A stretch of DNA of 64,000 nt. Source: Dentipellis sp. KUC8613. Its lineage: Eukaryota; Basidiomycota; Agaricomycetes; Russulales; Hericiaceae. Both the position numbers and the translations under genes were made by a program. This document shows positions 34,057 to 45,017 of this stretch, in pieces. Position 1 is the stretch's first letter. Each line of letters starts with the position of its first letter. The DNA lies in assembly GCA_002286715.1 (NCBI GenBank), contig NSJX01000054.1:1-64000 (forward strand), in the 5' to 3' direction. The notes below the pieces were generated by a model. The model worked only from the letters and a program-made list of their open reading frames with translations, did not search any database and was not told the origin of the DNA.

Positions 34057-35847
34057 ATGAAGGTGTTCTACGACGAAGACTCTTTGCTCCACAACCCTCC
34101 GTACGAGATCCTAGATGGCCACCTGGTCCATTACTACGAGAGCCCCTTACGGCCTCAAAATATCAAGCACGAGCTGGAAAGCAGCCCATCATTCACGATT
34201 CATCCGACCAACAAGGCCCTCGACGTCCTCAAGCACGCCCGCAAGGTGCACTCCGAGGACTACCTGCACTACCTCGAGACCGCCTATGCCGGCTGGGTCG
34301 CCGATGGCGGCGATAAGGTGCCCCCTGTGCCCCCGAGCCGCCCATCGTCGCGCTAACCTCGCCTGGGCCGCTCGGGCAGACTGCAGTCCTGCCGGAAGCG
34401 TTCCCGCATCCGAAGATGCTTCCGCGCCCGCCGGTCGCAGACCCAGGGGGCTTGGGCGCGATAGCGAGGGCAGGTACGTCCCGCAGTGACATATGAAGGC
34501 TCGTTGGCAGATGGCTGCAACACATCGGCAGGGTTCTATTGCTTCGATCTCAGCTGCCCCATCACTGCAGGTACGCACGACGTCACCCTCGTTACTACAA
34601 TAGACTGGTGCGCAGAGACCTCGACTTCAGACGAATGACATGAGAACTTTTCGTTCTGTGGAGGCGCAGTGACCAGTGACCATCTGCTAACCCACTGTAA
34701 TACATCGCAGACACACACAAATCCGCCCTCGCCTCAGCCCGCACAGCGCTCTCCGCAGCGGAAGCTCTGAGCACCAACTATCCACCGCACAGTCCCAAAT
34801 CGGGCATCTTCGCCCTCTGGTACGTCTTCTTCTCGCTCCTCGTTCCTCGCATCACCGAGGCCTGACGGCGAACCCACTCGCAGCCGTCCGCCGGGGCACC
34901 ACGCCGGCACCGCGCTCTGCGGCGGGTATTGCTTCCTCAACAACGCTTCCATCGCCGCGCGCTTCCTCCAGGACACCGATCCTAGCATCAACAGCGGATC
35001 TACACAGAAGCTCCGAATCGCGATCCTCGACATAGACTACCACCACGGAAACGGCAGTGAGTCTCCACGTCCTCGAGCTCGCAGCAAACCCAACAACTGC
35101 CCGCTTCGCATCCACAACGAATTAATATATCTGCTGCGCAGCGCAAGAGATCTTCTACGAAGACCCCTCCGTGCTCTACGTCTCCCTCCACGCACAGGAC
35201 GACTACCCATGTACGTATACGTCCGCCCCACACCATCACACATCCCGATCTCACCTGCATCACCGCACGCACAGACTACACCGGGTCGAAAGCCGAAACA
35301 GGCTCTGGCGCAGGCCTCGGCTGCACACACAACCACCCGCTGCCGCGGGGCACCGCCGACGACGGCTACCTGACCGAACTACAACACGCGCTCGCCGAGA
35401 TCCGCGAGTTCGCGCCCGCGTACGTGCTCGTCAGGTAGCGTACATTCATACACGGCACGATGAGAATGTGCTTCCTGACGCTGACGCGCTGATATCCGCA
35501 CGACGCAGCCTCGGCGTGGACACCTACGTAGACGACCCAATCAGCGACTTCAAGCTCACGCGCGCGGGGTACACGCGCGTCGGGCGGGCGATCGCGCATC
35601 TCAACCGGCCGACGCTGTTCGTCATGGAAGGGTGCGTGTCCTGTCAATGTCCATGTCGTGAAAGAAGCGATTCAGGCTGGCCTATTCATATCCGACGCCC
35701 ACGCTGCCGGCTTGTTTCTTCGAGCTACGGGCTGCGGCTGGCGCTGGCGCTGACGTTCTGTGACGACGCAGGGGGTACCACATCGAGACGATCGGGAAGA
35801 ATGTGCGCGCGGTGCTCGAGGGGTTCGAGGCGGAGGAGCCGGTCTAG
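34057..35847 (+). CDS. Histone deacetylase family protein (acetylpolyamine amidohydrolase type)
   Basis: Zn-dependent deacetylase fold, about 370 residues in about eight exons. It starts MKVFYDEDSLLHNPP, typical of acetylpolyamine amidohydrolase/class II HDAC-like proteins. Landmarks seen after splicing: HARKVHSEDYLHYLE; GFYCFDLSCPIT; CRPPGHHAG, with the catalytic His pair, joined across an intron; [43 protein letters not shown] with the metal-binding Asp and His; SLGVDTYVDDPISDFKLT with the second metal Asp; and FVMEGGYHIETIGKNVRAVLEGF with the catalytic-site Tyr region. Stop TAG is at 35845-35847. All active-site elements are present. Substrate could be polyamines or acetylated proteins; the sequence does not decide. 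It is divergent from the RdRP gene. Confidence 0.87.
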
Positions 35848-36184
35848 AGGATCAGAAGAGGTGCAAGTGAAGATTTTGCGGAGGGGACTCTCGCTTCGGA
35901 TTCACTGCATCTTTACCTTTGAAGAAGCGGTATTGTGATTTTAACGATCATGTATGAGTACACGTACGAATGCGAGCGAGCGAGCGCCTGCGGGATCGGG
36001 ATCGGATGCCACACTGGCACGCGTTCTGCGCGCCGATTGGTAGTGGTGATGGTGATAAAGGCTGGACAGGAGATCGAAAGGGAAGGAAGGGAAGAAACAA
36101 CAACAAGGAAAGCAGGCGTAGAATTACACAGTAAGACAATATAAAGGTAGCACCAGCAGAGCAAGAAACTGGACGGGGTGGCGT
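35848..36184. other. Convergent 3' flanks of HDAC-like and U1A genes
   Basis: About 340 bp; 3' UTR sequence only, with no gene recognised. Confidence 0.4.
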
Positions 36185-37371
36185 TTACTTCCTCGCGTAC
36201 GTGATCTGCAAAAATCACGATTAACGTTAGCAAGTAAGAGATAGGGAAGATACCCACCTTGATCTTGTTTTCGCCGTCGAGCTTGTAGTTGTGCAGCGCG
36301 TCCTTCGCCACCGTCGCGCTGCCCTCGTCCATGTACTCCACGAATGCGATATCCTTCTTCGTCGGAATGAGACGCACTTCGTATAAGTTCGGATATCTTG
36401 AGAGCAATATGATGAGCTTGGGACAGACAGCAAAAGTAAAATGCGTACTGTGAGAAGAGCGCCATGAGCTGATCCTTGCTGACGCTCTCGGGGAGGTTCT
36501 GCAAGAAAAGAATTTTGTTGGGGGGCAGGTACTCGTCGGGCATCTGCACGTTCGGGCGTTTTGGTGCCGGCGCAGCGTTCATGCCGTCCACTAGCACACC
36601 ATATAATTCAGAACCTACGCAAGGATAGGGATGTGAAAAAGAACGTACTCTCGGACGCCATGCGCTTCGCGCGGAACTTGCGCTTGAGCGGGTTCGTGTA
36701 TCTCGTGTTTTCTGACCAGATCGATCAGTGGTCTTTCAGACTGGAGAAGGAGGAGTGACATACTCTTGTGCTCGATCCTCTTCGCCTTGTGCTCCTCGAA
36801 CCGCCCTGCATCAAGCCGCTTCACCACCGCATCCGAGCGCGTCCTCGCAAACGAGATTTGCTACCGCAAAACAGCATCAGCACCCCCCAAACCCAACAGG
36901 TGCAAGAAACAAAATCGAAAATGGACAAGACACGCACCATCGGCTTCGAGTACAGCGGGAACCCGCGCACCTCCTTCAGCGCCTTCTTCGCGATATCGGG
37001 CGACTCGAACGACACAAACGCCTGCCCGCGCATGCGCAGATTGTCGTGCGCGACGACGTCGAGCACCTCGCCGTACGACTTGAACAGCCCGCGCAGCGAC
37101 GCCTTGAGCACTGCGCACCGAGTCAGCATCCCGCACGCGCGGACCGAAACTCATTCAAAGACAGAGGCAGAGACATACCGTTCACTTTGATCTTCTCGTT
37201 TAGGTTCTGGATGTACAGCGTTTCCGAGACGTGTTCGTCTTCTGGCGCGGGTGCGGGCGCAGGTGCAGCAGGCGCGGCGTCCATCGCGCCTGCGGGGATA
37301 GGGATGGGCGCGGCCGCTGCGCTTTCGACGCCGGGCATCGATGTTTCGGCGACGACGGGCTGTGCGTCCAT
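36185..37371 (-). CDS. U1A/U2B''-type snRNP protein (two RRMs)
   Basis: Spliceosomal RNA-binding protein of roughly 275 residues. The N-terminal tail is Ala/Pro-rich. RRM1: ETLYIQNLNEKIKV (RNP2), LRGLFKSYGEVLDVVA, RMRGQAFVSFES (RNP1), then LYSKPM and QISFARTRSDAVVK. A linker with KRIEHK and NTRYTNPLKRKFRAKRMASE leads to RRM2: KILFLQNLPESVSKDQLMALFSQ, YPNLYEVRLIPTKKDIAFVEYMDE and a terminal KIKITYARK. Several introns of about 60 nt interrupt it. Stop TAA at 36185-36187. The layout NLNEKIK plus PPNKILFLQNLP is that of U1A and U2B''; which of the two cannot be said. Start taken as MDAQPVV at 37371, with upstream in-frame sequence possible. Confidence 0.9.
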
Positions 37372-37664
37372 GGCGAGCTCAGTGTTGAGGACGGCGGGGA
37401 GCGGGGTGGTGAAGGATCTACTAGACAGGTCGTCACTGCAGCTTGAGCCAGTGCGCGCCGCAAATCCAAAGGGGATCGGGTGTTGCCGAGCCTTGTGGCG
37501 ATTCAGAGTAAACACCGTCTCTCGTTCAATCCACCTTCATGATGTTTTCGAATGATCATAGAATGGCCGGGCTGCCACTTCTTGCCTGCTTGCTTGGACC
37601 CTTTCTCCTCACTGGCACACAGTGCTCGCGAACCCTTGCGCCTGCGGCACAAATTCAAAGTTGC

Positions 37665-38690
37665 TTCAATTGCGAACGCGTCAGGCCCTGAAGAGCCTGG
37701 GTGTTCTGCTGTACATCGTTGAGATTTCGTTACCACCTCAACTCACTTTCACAGGCGAAATCGGGAATTACGACGGACACGACCCTACGGACGACCGAAG
37801 CGCGTTCACTGCGCTTGCCCGAATATCCATAGATCTTTCTCAATCTGTGTCTTGAGGCTATCTGGCGGCGTCATCTCTCCTTGTCTCCCCCTTTCAAACG
37901 CCTTGGTGGCAGAAAGACGCTGCAGTCAACGGAGGAGGATAAATCTTGCATTTCGGTGCGTACTGAGCATACGCTTGACATCGCCTTTTCTTTCAATGCT
38001 GAAACGGTCGCTCCTGGGCCAGGAAATCCGGAACACTTCGAAGAGAACCGGGACGATCTCGACTGGTATCGGTTTGGCTGCTATGTGCATCGCACAAGAT
38101 CTCTGTGGATAGAGGGCGAGGATGGGTTCCTATATATTATTTGGGGTTCGCTGCCCGTCCTTACGCACAGTCGACTTAGGCAAAGAAGATAACTTTGGTA
38201 TCGTTGGCGCGTATAATGAAGCACCCAGGACGATATTGGCCATGCCTCCCGTGCGCTGCTTCCGATGCGCTACACCTATCCTACCATCCGCCTTTACTCG
38301 ACTCCACGCGCGGCCTCGATTGCCATGGCTTGGATGGCTATTCGGAAGGGGCCATGGCCTCGGGCCTCCTCCGACGTGTCGAATCCTCATAGCTATTTTG
38401 AAGTCGTCGCGCCAGAATAGTCACCAAGAAGGACCTTAGAGCTGATTTCTACCGGCTCGAAATGGTCAAACCTGACGATGCGGAGCCTTATTTCCTTGGC
38501 CATGTTCTGCCCCAATCTTTACGCCATTGCCCTGCCCGGCCTTTAATTTGCAGTTGGATGACTCCGTTCCGAGGCTTGCAATTGTTCAAAGATTCAGTGG
38601 CCGCTCGTCGTTGAGACTACGCGTCATTTAAGCTAGGGCTGGTGCCAGAAGTCGGATCAAAGCCGTGCTGAAGGCCCTTTTCCAGATCTT
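37665..38690 (+). pseudogene. Decayed copy of the F-box/LRR-like gene family
   Basis: It matches the two intact genes downstream in pieces. LLYIVEISLPPQ and DDRSAFTALAR correspond to LLYIIEILCPSK and GGRSALAALAR; the next conserved piece (LEAIWRRHLSLSP) is in another frame. Then GNPEHFEENRDDLDWYRF...RTRSLW follows a remnant intron. About 240 nt present in the copy at 39534 (roughly 39970-40205 there) are missing near 38150. Weak similarity continues to the 3' end (LAMFC-like, AVLKALFQ-like). Multiple frame changes and a deletion make it nonfunctional. Confidence 0.7.
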
Positions 38691-38751
38691 GCACTTATTT
38701 GGGGACTCGCAGCCTATATTATTGATGAATAAACCAAAACACCACAACATA

Positions 38752-39122
38752 CTGTCTCGTTTCGACCACAGGTTCAGTCACGGGTCACAGACCCTGTGAA
38801 CTTGAACCTATTTCGACCCATGTCACGGGTCACCAGCCGCGGTGAACTTGGGTCGGGAGCGTCACAAAATACGAAAATATTACGATTTTTTCCCGAATTC
38901 TCGCTTTCCGGCCTCCAAACGCCTCAATTTGGCCGTTTTCCCTCTGAATCTGTTATCCCTGACCCACTCGGGCCCTCAGAATGCCATGAAACCTGCATCT
39001 ACACGGTGAACTTGTGTCCCATGAACTTCGGTCCCTGGTCACAGCCACCAATGAACTTCGTCCCGGGTGGTGAACTAAGGTCACAGGTCACACCCCGTGA
39101 ACTTGTGGTCGAAACGGGACAG
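38752..39122. mobile_element. Non-autonomous TIR transposon (MITE), TA target duplication
   Basis: A 371-bp element flanked by TA on each side (38750-38751 and 39123-39124). Terminal inverted repeats are 38752-38776 and 39098-39122: 25 bp beginning CTGTCTCGTTTCG and matching at 23 of 25 positions. The interior has several short direct and inverted copies of a GTGAACTTG / GGTCAC theme and no coding capacity. TA duplication is typical of the Tc1/mariner superfamily. It sits between the decayed and first intact F-box-like copies. Confidence 0.75.
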
Positions 39123-39124
39123 TA

Positions 39125-39533
39125 TGACGACTTCATTCGTATGTCTGTGTTCGCGGAGCCTCGGAGGAGGTAGTATTTGTCTTTCTTCTGTCCTCTTCGT
39201 GACCACCATAACCATAGTCAACGAAGCCGCTCTTTCGTGGGACTTCCCGATGTCCCCAGTTGCATATGAAAAGCTGTGCATCTTTGCGTTAGATCTCCGG
39301 CTACCTCCGACGAAAGCGTTCAGTAACGCACCAAACACTGACAAACAAATAGTTGTTTCGAGCAATTGAACGGCCGTCCTTGTGCTGTCCGATGCTGTTG
39401 AGCTACTCGCTGCACGTCTGATCAAGGTATTACTATAGACTTCCATCTCAGAAAAGAACGGTAGGGACTTGGGTAGCTCTGACTCCGATACAAATTCATT
39501 GACAAGCTCGCTTCACAGGTTAACATTTCGCAT
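39125..39533. other. Intergenic between MITE and F-box-like gene 2
   Basis: About 400 bp. Probably the promoter and leader of the following gene. No domain was seen. Confidence 0.4.
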
Positions 39534-41259
39534 ATGCACAAGGCCTTGTATAGCCCGGACATTCTGCTCTACATCATTGAGATTCTGTGCCCGTCAAAGC
39601 CCGGTTTCACGTGTCACTATGATCATTATAATGAAGATGACTCTACGGGTGGTCGAAGTGCACTCGCTGCACTCGCGCGAACCGCTAGGATTTTCCTCGA
39701 TCCGTGTCTCAATGCAATTTGGCGGCATCTTTTCTCCTTGAGCCCCCTTCTAAACTGTCTCGATGACAGTCCGAATGCAATCTTAGATGGACCCGGCATG
39801 CTGGTGCGTACCAGCAACTCCACTTAACAACACCACTCTCGTGCTGAAGCGGTTGCTCCAGAGAAATCCTGGTTATTTTGAAAAGAACCCGGACAATCTC
39901 AATTGGGATCGATTTGACTGCTATGCACACCGCGTAAGATCTCTTTGGATGGACAATGAAGGCGAGATTCCGGTGGCTGTTCTTTTCGTGCTCGCAACTA
40001 CGCACAGGACCCCATTACTCCCCCTGCTACAGCATCTCATGTGGCGTCACACCGACCCAGCCAGGCTATCATACATCCATCTCTTCTGTGGCCCTGCGCT
40101 TCGCCGGCTCTCGATCTTTCGGCCCGCAGGAGATGGCCCCGACAACAACCCTCACGCTGAAGAGGACCGAAGCATAATTACCACCCTGATGTTATCTCTG
40201 AGGGATCGTAGCCCGTCGTTACACACAGTTGAATTTTTACTCGAAGACGGGGATTGCTTCAGCCATGACGACGTGTATCCTGAAGCATCTTGGATGGTTC
40301 TGGCCATGCCTCTCATGCGTTCCTTCCGCTCTGCTACGTCTCTTTCATCGCGCGCATTCACTCGACTCTCGTCCATGCAAGGCCTGTGCTCCATCAATCT
40401 TACCGGCAGAGAAGTCGTTGGAGCCTCACGCAACCCTCAGCTCTTCTTTCCCGATCTCGAAGAATTCTCTATCCAGGAAATAGAACTGAAATATGCCACC
40501 GACTTTCTCTTATCTTTCCCCCACCGCCATTCTTTCAAGTCCATCAATATATCTACCCGGCACAAAACTCCAGGGAGCGCGATCGAGCAGTTCATTACAG
40601 CCCTGTGCAAGCAATGCAATCCAGAAACACTTGCACGGCTTTGTCTTCGGCTGGATCCATATGGTTGTCGTCACCCCGAGGATGACGCAGACCCTCCAGC
40701 AAGCAGCGATGTTCTTGCACGGCTCCGAACTTTCACACAGCTGCGCGAGTTGTCAATCCAGGCATGTGCGATACAATGGGAAGACCAATTCATGAAGGAT
40801 GTTGCGCCGGCCTTGCACCGGCTAACAGCACTGGAGCTTGATTCCGAATGCACGAAGCACTCTAAATTGACGATGCAGTGCCTTATCCCTCTGGCCGCGA
40901 ATTGCCCGGACCTTCAGAGCATCCTCCTGCACCTCCACAGCTGGGACGATCCCGACCCGACGCTCATGACGATACAGAGACCAAGGGCCGCGTCCTCACT
41001 GCCGAGACTGGATGTTCATTTCAACGACGTGCCTGCAAAGGCTGAGCGTCGGATCGCAGTGGCTTTGAAGGCCATCTTCCCGAATGTTTATGCATCGCGA
41101 AATCAACGGGTTGAATTTTGGATTCGCCATGATTTGCCTGGATATCAGACTATCACGGAAGAGGATTATTCAACGTACAGAAGTCGCTTGCCCCAGGACC
41201 TACATGGAGCAGCCACGATTTTTTATCCCGATCCGGAAAGATGGCTGTCGATCCCGTAG
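39534..41259 (+). CDS. F-box/LRR-like protein (family copy 2)
   Basis: Two exons, 39534-39803 and 39862-41259, joined by a 58-nt GT-AG intron; about 555 residues. The start MHKALYSPDILLYIIEILCP resembles the degenerate F-box helices found at the N-terminus of large agaricomycete families; LDPCLNAIWRHLFSLSPLLNCL follows. The rest is an irregular leucine-rich segment (for example LLPLLQHLMWRHTD, SLHTVEFLLEDG, LRTFTQLRELSIQACAIQWEDQFMKDVAP) ending near the C-terminus with VEFWIRHDLPGYQTITEEDY. Such proteins often recruit targets to SCF ubiquitin ligases; that role is inferred, and a strict F-box is not visible. Intact frame; paralogue of 41688-43433. Confidence 0.72.
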
Positions 41260-41687
41260 TAACTCATTGCATCATGATATCCAAGTTGTCGCGCTCCTGA
41301 TCGTTCATGATAATTCTGTAGAGTACAGAATGTGCTGCCTGTCGGCGCTGTAGTCAGACTGTCTTCTCAGTTCGAACACTTGAAGCAATCGCCAAATAAA
41401 GACAAACACGCCGCCGCGACAATGAGTGGCCGCGTGAACAAAGGGTCGCGTGAACAAAGCAGACTCTCGCGTAGTCACCTTTGTAGACGTATTTTAACAG
41501 AATCCAGTCGTTCTCTTACTGAAAAGACTCTCGGGCTTCCATCGTAACCACCGTGATAGCGCCACATATTTCAGCGAGGCGAAGAGCTGCTGAATTCCAG
41601 CTTGCAAATGGAGGTAGGAACGGAGTATCTGGTCTCGATATCAACGCGAACTTATAAACAAGTATTTTATAGCTCTCCGGGCCTCAC
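41260..41687. other. Intergenic between F-box-like genes 2 and 3
   Basis: About 430 bp with 3' and 5' flanking sequence. Two close copies of a CGCGTGAACAAAG unit occur at about 41431-41458. No gene recognised. Confidence 0.4.
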
Positions 41688-43433
41688 ATGCACCGGTGCC
41701 TCAAGAGTCCAGTCATTGTGTTGTGCATTCTCGAAGCTCTGTATCCCTACAAAGTCGAAGCTCGAGAGTCGACTTCCAGCAAGGCCCATCTTTACGACGA
41801 AGATGGTCCCCGCGAAACCTTTCATTATTTCGAACGTGACTTGACAGGTGGTCGAGGAGCCGTCGCGGCGCTCGCTCAAACCTGCAAATTCCTTCTCGAG
41901 CCGTGTCTGGACGCGCTTTGGAGACATATATTCTCCCTGTCGCTTCTCTTGAATTGTCTTGACGATACGTATGTGCCACTTCCGGACGGTGCGTACGGAC
42001 CACGCTTGCGTCCGGGTGTACTGGTAAGCGCTCTTGTGAATTATGGATCTGTGTTGCTGAAACGGCGTCCATCACAGAGAGACCCTGGCCGATTCAACAA
42101 CCTGAATAGTCTAAGTTTGAACTGGGATCGGTTCAACTACTACGCACGACGTGTCAAATCTTGTTGGACAGACGACGACGACGCTATCCCAAATTATGTC
42201 TGGTTCGGGCTCGCAGCTAGCCACAAAGCTCCCCTACTCCCCCGGCTGCAACACCTCATATGGCGGGGAAGCGATCAGAGCAAGCTCCCATATCTCTATT
42301 TGCTGTGCAGCCCTGTGCTCCAGCGACTTACGGTCTGCCTGGGAACCAACGAAAGCGGGGGTTCTGACAATGACCAAAGCGCCATGGTCAATCTTGTGTC
42401 ATCTCTTCGCCTTCGCAGCCCATCCCTGGAAGAGGTTGAAATTATCCTCGACGACGACGAAGAAGATATGGAAGAGGTGTGTCCATCAGCCTCGTGGATG
42501 GTTGTCGCCATGCATCCTTTGCGCTCCTTTAGCAGTGCCTCTTTGATTGATCTACAAGCATTGACTTGGCTCTCGCTCATGCCTGCCCTCCGTTCCGTCA
42601 ACCTGACTGGTAACGATGCCTTCCTGGGCTTAACGACCTCTCTCATCTTCTTCCCAGAACTCAAGGATTGCGCTGTCTCTGGAGTCTGTCTTGAAGAAAT
42701 GACACACTTCCTGTCATGCTTTCATACCCGCCATTCTTTCACAACCATCAGCGTCGAGACGCTGGGCTGTGCCCCTATGGGGGAAATAGAGCCATTCATC
42801 AGAGCTTTGTGCCGTTATTGCAACCCGGACACACTTACGTGCCTCCGTCTCAATTTTATCGACAATTTACCCCTAGATGGTACCCCCGAGCTGACTATAG
42901 ACTACCATGTTTTCACTGCATTACAGCAATTCTCTCAGCTGCGGGAGTTCTCGATCAAGGCCCGCGGGATTCGCTGGGAAGACCAATTCCTGAAAGACAT
43001 GGCGCCAGTCTGGCGCTCGTTAAGGATCTTCAATGTAGGCACCGGGGACATGCCACGCCGGCCCCTGCCCGATTTTTCATTACAAAGTCTCATCCCCTTG
43101 GCCACGTTCTGCCCGGACCTTCACCACATTGGCTTGCAAATATCCAACTGGGACGACCCCGATCCGATGCGTATGGCCATCCAGAGGCCGAGGAAGGAAC
43201 ATGCATCATTGCCGGAGCTGCACGTCCGTTTGGGCCGCGACGTGGACGCACCCCCGAAAAATCTGAGGGCCGAGCGTCGTGTTGCGGACATGTTGAAGGC
43301 TCTTTTTCCGAATATACACTCGGCGTGGAATACGGGGGTCGAATTCTGGATTCGCCACGATTGGCCGGAATACCAGAAACTTACACCTGAGGGTTATGCG
43401 ATGCTGTCTGCCGAGAGGAACCGTCCACAGTGA
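41688..43433 (+). CDS. F-box/LRR-like protein (family copy 3)
   Basis: Paralogue of the preceding gene, about 563 residues if spliced. Start MHRCLKSPVIVLCILEALYPYK, then GGRGAVAALAQTCKFLLEPCLDALWRHIFSLSLLLNCLDD. A GTAAGC...CACAG segment at 42024-42077 (54 nt) lies exactly where copy 2 has its 58-nt intron. It has no stop and is a multiple of three, so the frame reads either way. LRR-like motifs follow (LPRLQHLIWRGSD, SLEEVEIILDDD, LQQFSQLREFSIKARGIRWEDQFLKDMAP), with the same ending VEFWIRHDWPEYQKLTPEGY. F-box function inferred only from family resemblance. Confidence 0.72.
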   Translation: MHRCLKSPVIVLCILEALYPYKVEARESTSSKAHLYDEDGPRETFHYFERDLTGGRGAVAALAQTCKFLLEPCLDALWRHIFSLSLLLNCLDDTYVPLPDGAYGPRLRPGVLVSALVNYGSVLLKRRPSQRDPGRFNNLNSLSLNWDRFNYYARRVKSCWTDDDDAIPNYVWFGLAASHKAPLLPRLQHLIWRGSDQSKLPYLYLLCSPVLQRLTVCLGTNESGGSDNDQSAMVNLVSSLRLRSPSLEEVEIILDDDEEDMEEVCPSASWMVVAMHPLRSFSSASLIDLQALTWLSLMPALRSVNLTGNDAFLGLTTSLIFFPELKDCAVSGVCLEEMTHFLSCFHTRHSFTTISVETLGCAPMGEIEPFIRALCRYCNPDTLTCLRLNFIDNLPLDGTPELTIDYHVFTALQQFSQLREFSIKARGIRWEDQFLKDMAPVWRSLRIFNVGTGDMPRRPLPDFSLQSLIPLATFCPDLHHIGLQISNWDDPDPMRMAIQRPRKEHASLPELHVRLGRDVDAPPKNLRAERRVADMLKALFPNIHSAWNTGVEFWIRHDWPEYQKLTPEGYAMLSAERNRPQ

Positions 43434-43953
43434 TTCTTTATGGGTATAGCTGGTAACGGGCGGCGTACCTATGGTGTATTGAACAATTTGATTGTATTGA
43501 CTAGTTGACTCACATGTCGGCGGGCACTTACTGCAAATGTCCGGGTACATTGACTTATGAGCACTTCTGCACGACGAACTGCAGGCTGATGCACGACGGA
43601 CAAACTTGATTGTCGTAAGGCCACGACACTTACGCCAATACACGGAGCTAATGCAGTCAGCTGCCTATGCCGAACGTACCGCTGCAGCACTCCGTCCGAG
43701 TCGCACCCATCCAACGCCCCGAGACTCAAGGGCCTGCCTTGCGCTGAGATAAAAGCTGATGAGTGATCGGAGACCGACCGTCAAATTCGTCCAGCCATTG
43801 GTATTACACCCAATCGGTTCAAAGCTTCCACCCCTCTTCACCCACCGCCTCGCTCCCGAGCCTGCCAATCCAAGATAATACCAGTACAGCGACCAAGGCC
43901 ATGTACGCGGGTCGAGCGCGATGCGAAAGCTGCGTGTCGTCGTGGATGTGAAA
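43434..43953. other. Intergenic between F-box-like gene 3 and NOP10
   Basis: About 520 bp without a recognised gene; convergent 3' flanks. Confidence 0.4.
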
Positions 43954-44256
43954 TTAGAGCGGCTTGCTGGGAAGCTGCGTGAGCAGCACGCCGTAGCGCT
44001 TTTTGATCGTTACACGGTGGCGGGAGAACTTGTCATCGGGCGAAAAGCGTGCTGTAACACGCGATCAATTGACTGGATATCGAGAGGGAACAAGCGACAT
44101 ACCAGGATGCGCAGACTTCGTAACCTTGCCCTCCGGAGTAATTTTCTGCACTCGAGGATCAGATCACGTCTCTCCCCTCGCAAGCGAGCGAAAAAAGCGT
44201 ACTTTCAAGGTGTATACCCGGTTCCCATTAGCGTCGAGCGTGTACATCAAATGCAT
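43954..44256 (-). CDS. NOP10: H/ACA snoRNP protein NOP10
   Basis: A 64-residue core subunit of H/ACA ribonucleoproteins, which guide rRNA pseudouridylation and support processing; nucleolar. Three short exons: [18 protein letters not shown], then [14 protein letters not shown], then [32 protein letters not shown], separated by GT-AG introns of about 56 and 51 nt. Start ATG at 44254-44256, TAA at 43954-43956. The [21 protein letters not shown] core and length match NOP10 proteins of yeast and human. It is too short and too split to stand out as an open frame. Confidence 0.93.
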
Positions 44257-45017
44257 GGTGGGCGAGCGAGCTCGTTGCTGGACGTCGACTGCAGAACCGA
44301 AAACCTCAAGCGCTAAGCGCCTGAGGGATATGGAGATCACGTGATAGAGGAGTAGCGCCCGGCATACCCGGACGCGTCTGCCGCACTCTGCCGCAGCGCT
44401 CCGAGTCATCTCGGAACGATTGGTGAACACTACATTCGGATCGTATCGCGCAATGGTCCGTTCAAAGACCCCGACAACTCTCTGAAGTTTTATTTGCAGA
44501 ACAGTAGGAAAACGCCGGAGTTTTGTGGCTTGGCAGAAGGCCTGTATTCCTTGGATTAGCATTCCCTCTGTTTCTAGCGTGAGAACGGAGGAATTTCCAG
44601 CTTCATCATATCTCTGGAACTCACGGTGATTTTTCCAACAGTTTACTGAAATATTCTGCGATTTTATGGCTCATTTCAGGGCTCCGAAGGATAGGTCGGA
44701 GCTCGCAATATGGCCGAACGTGCCTCTGTGGGTCGCCGGGGGACCTTTCTTCCTTCTGGCGGGCGGTATGCTTGGCGGTAAGCAGCCTGCCGTCAACTGC
44801 GTTTCTGACAAAACAGTTATTATTGACATTGCGTCCTGTTTTTCTCGACTGACGTCTCCGCTCTACCACCTACTTGTGACCGTGAGGCCTTTGAACCTGG
44901 CCATTTAAAGTTCCCTCATCTGCCGTACTAGGGCTACCTAGTGCAACAGTCTTGTGTCGCAATCTCTGCCCGGCTCGCTCAAATCTCAGTTTCTCTCCTC
45001 TTCTCTTTTATACCATC
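44257..45017. other. Divergent intergenic region between NOP10 and Sec14-like gene
   Basis: About 760 bp without a supported gene. The last 60 bp before 45018 are CT-rich with TTTTATA, as expected of a leader/promoter. Confidence 0.4.
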
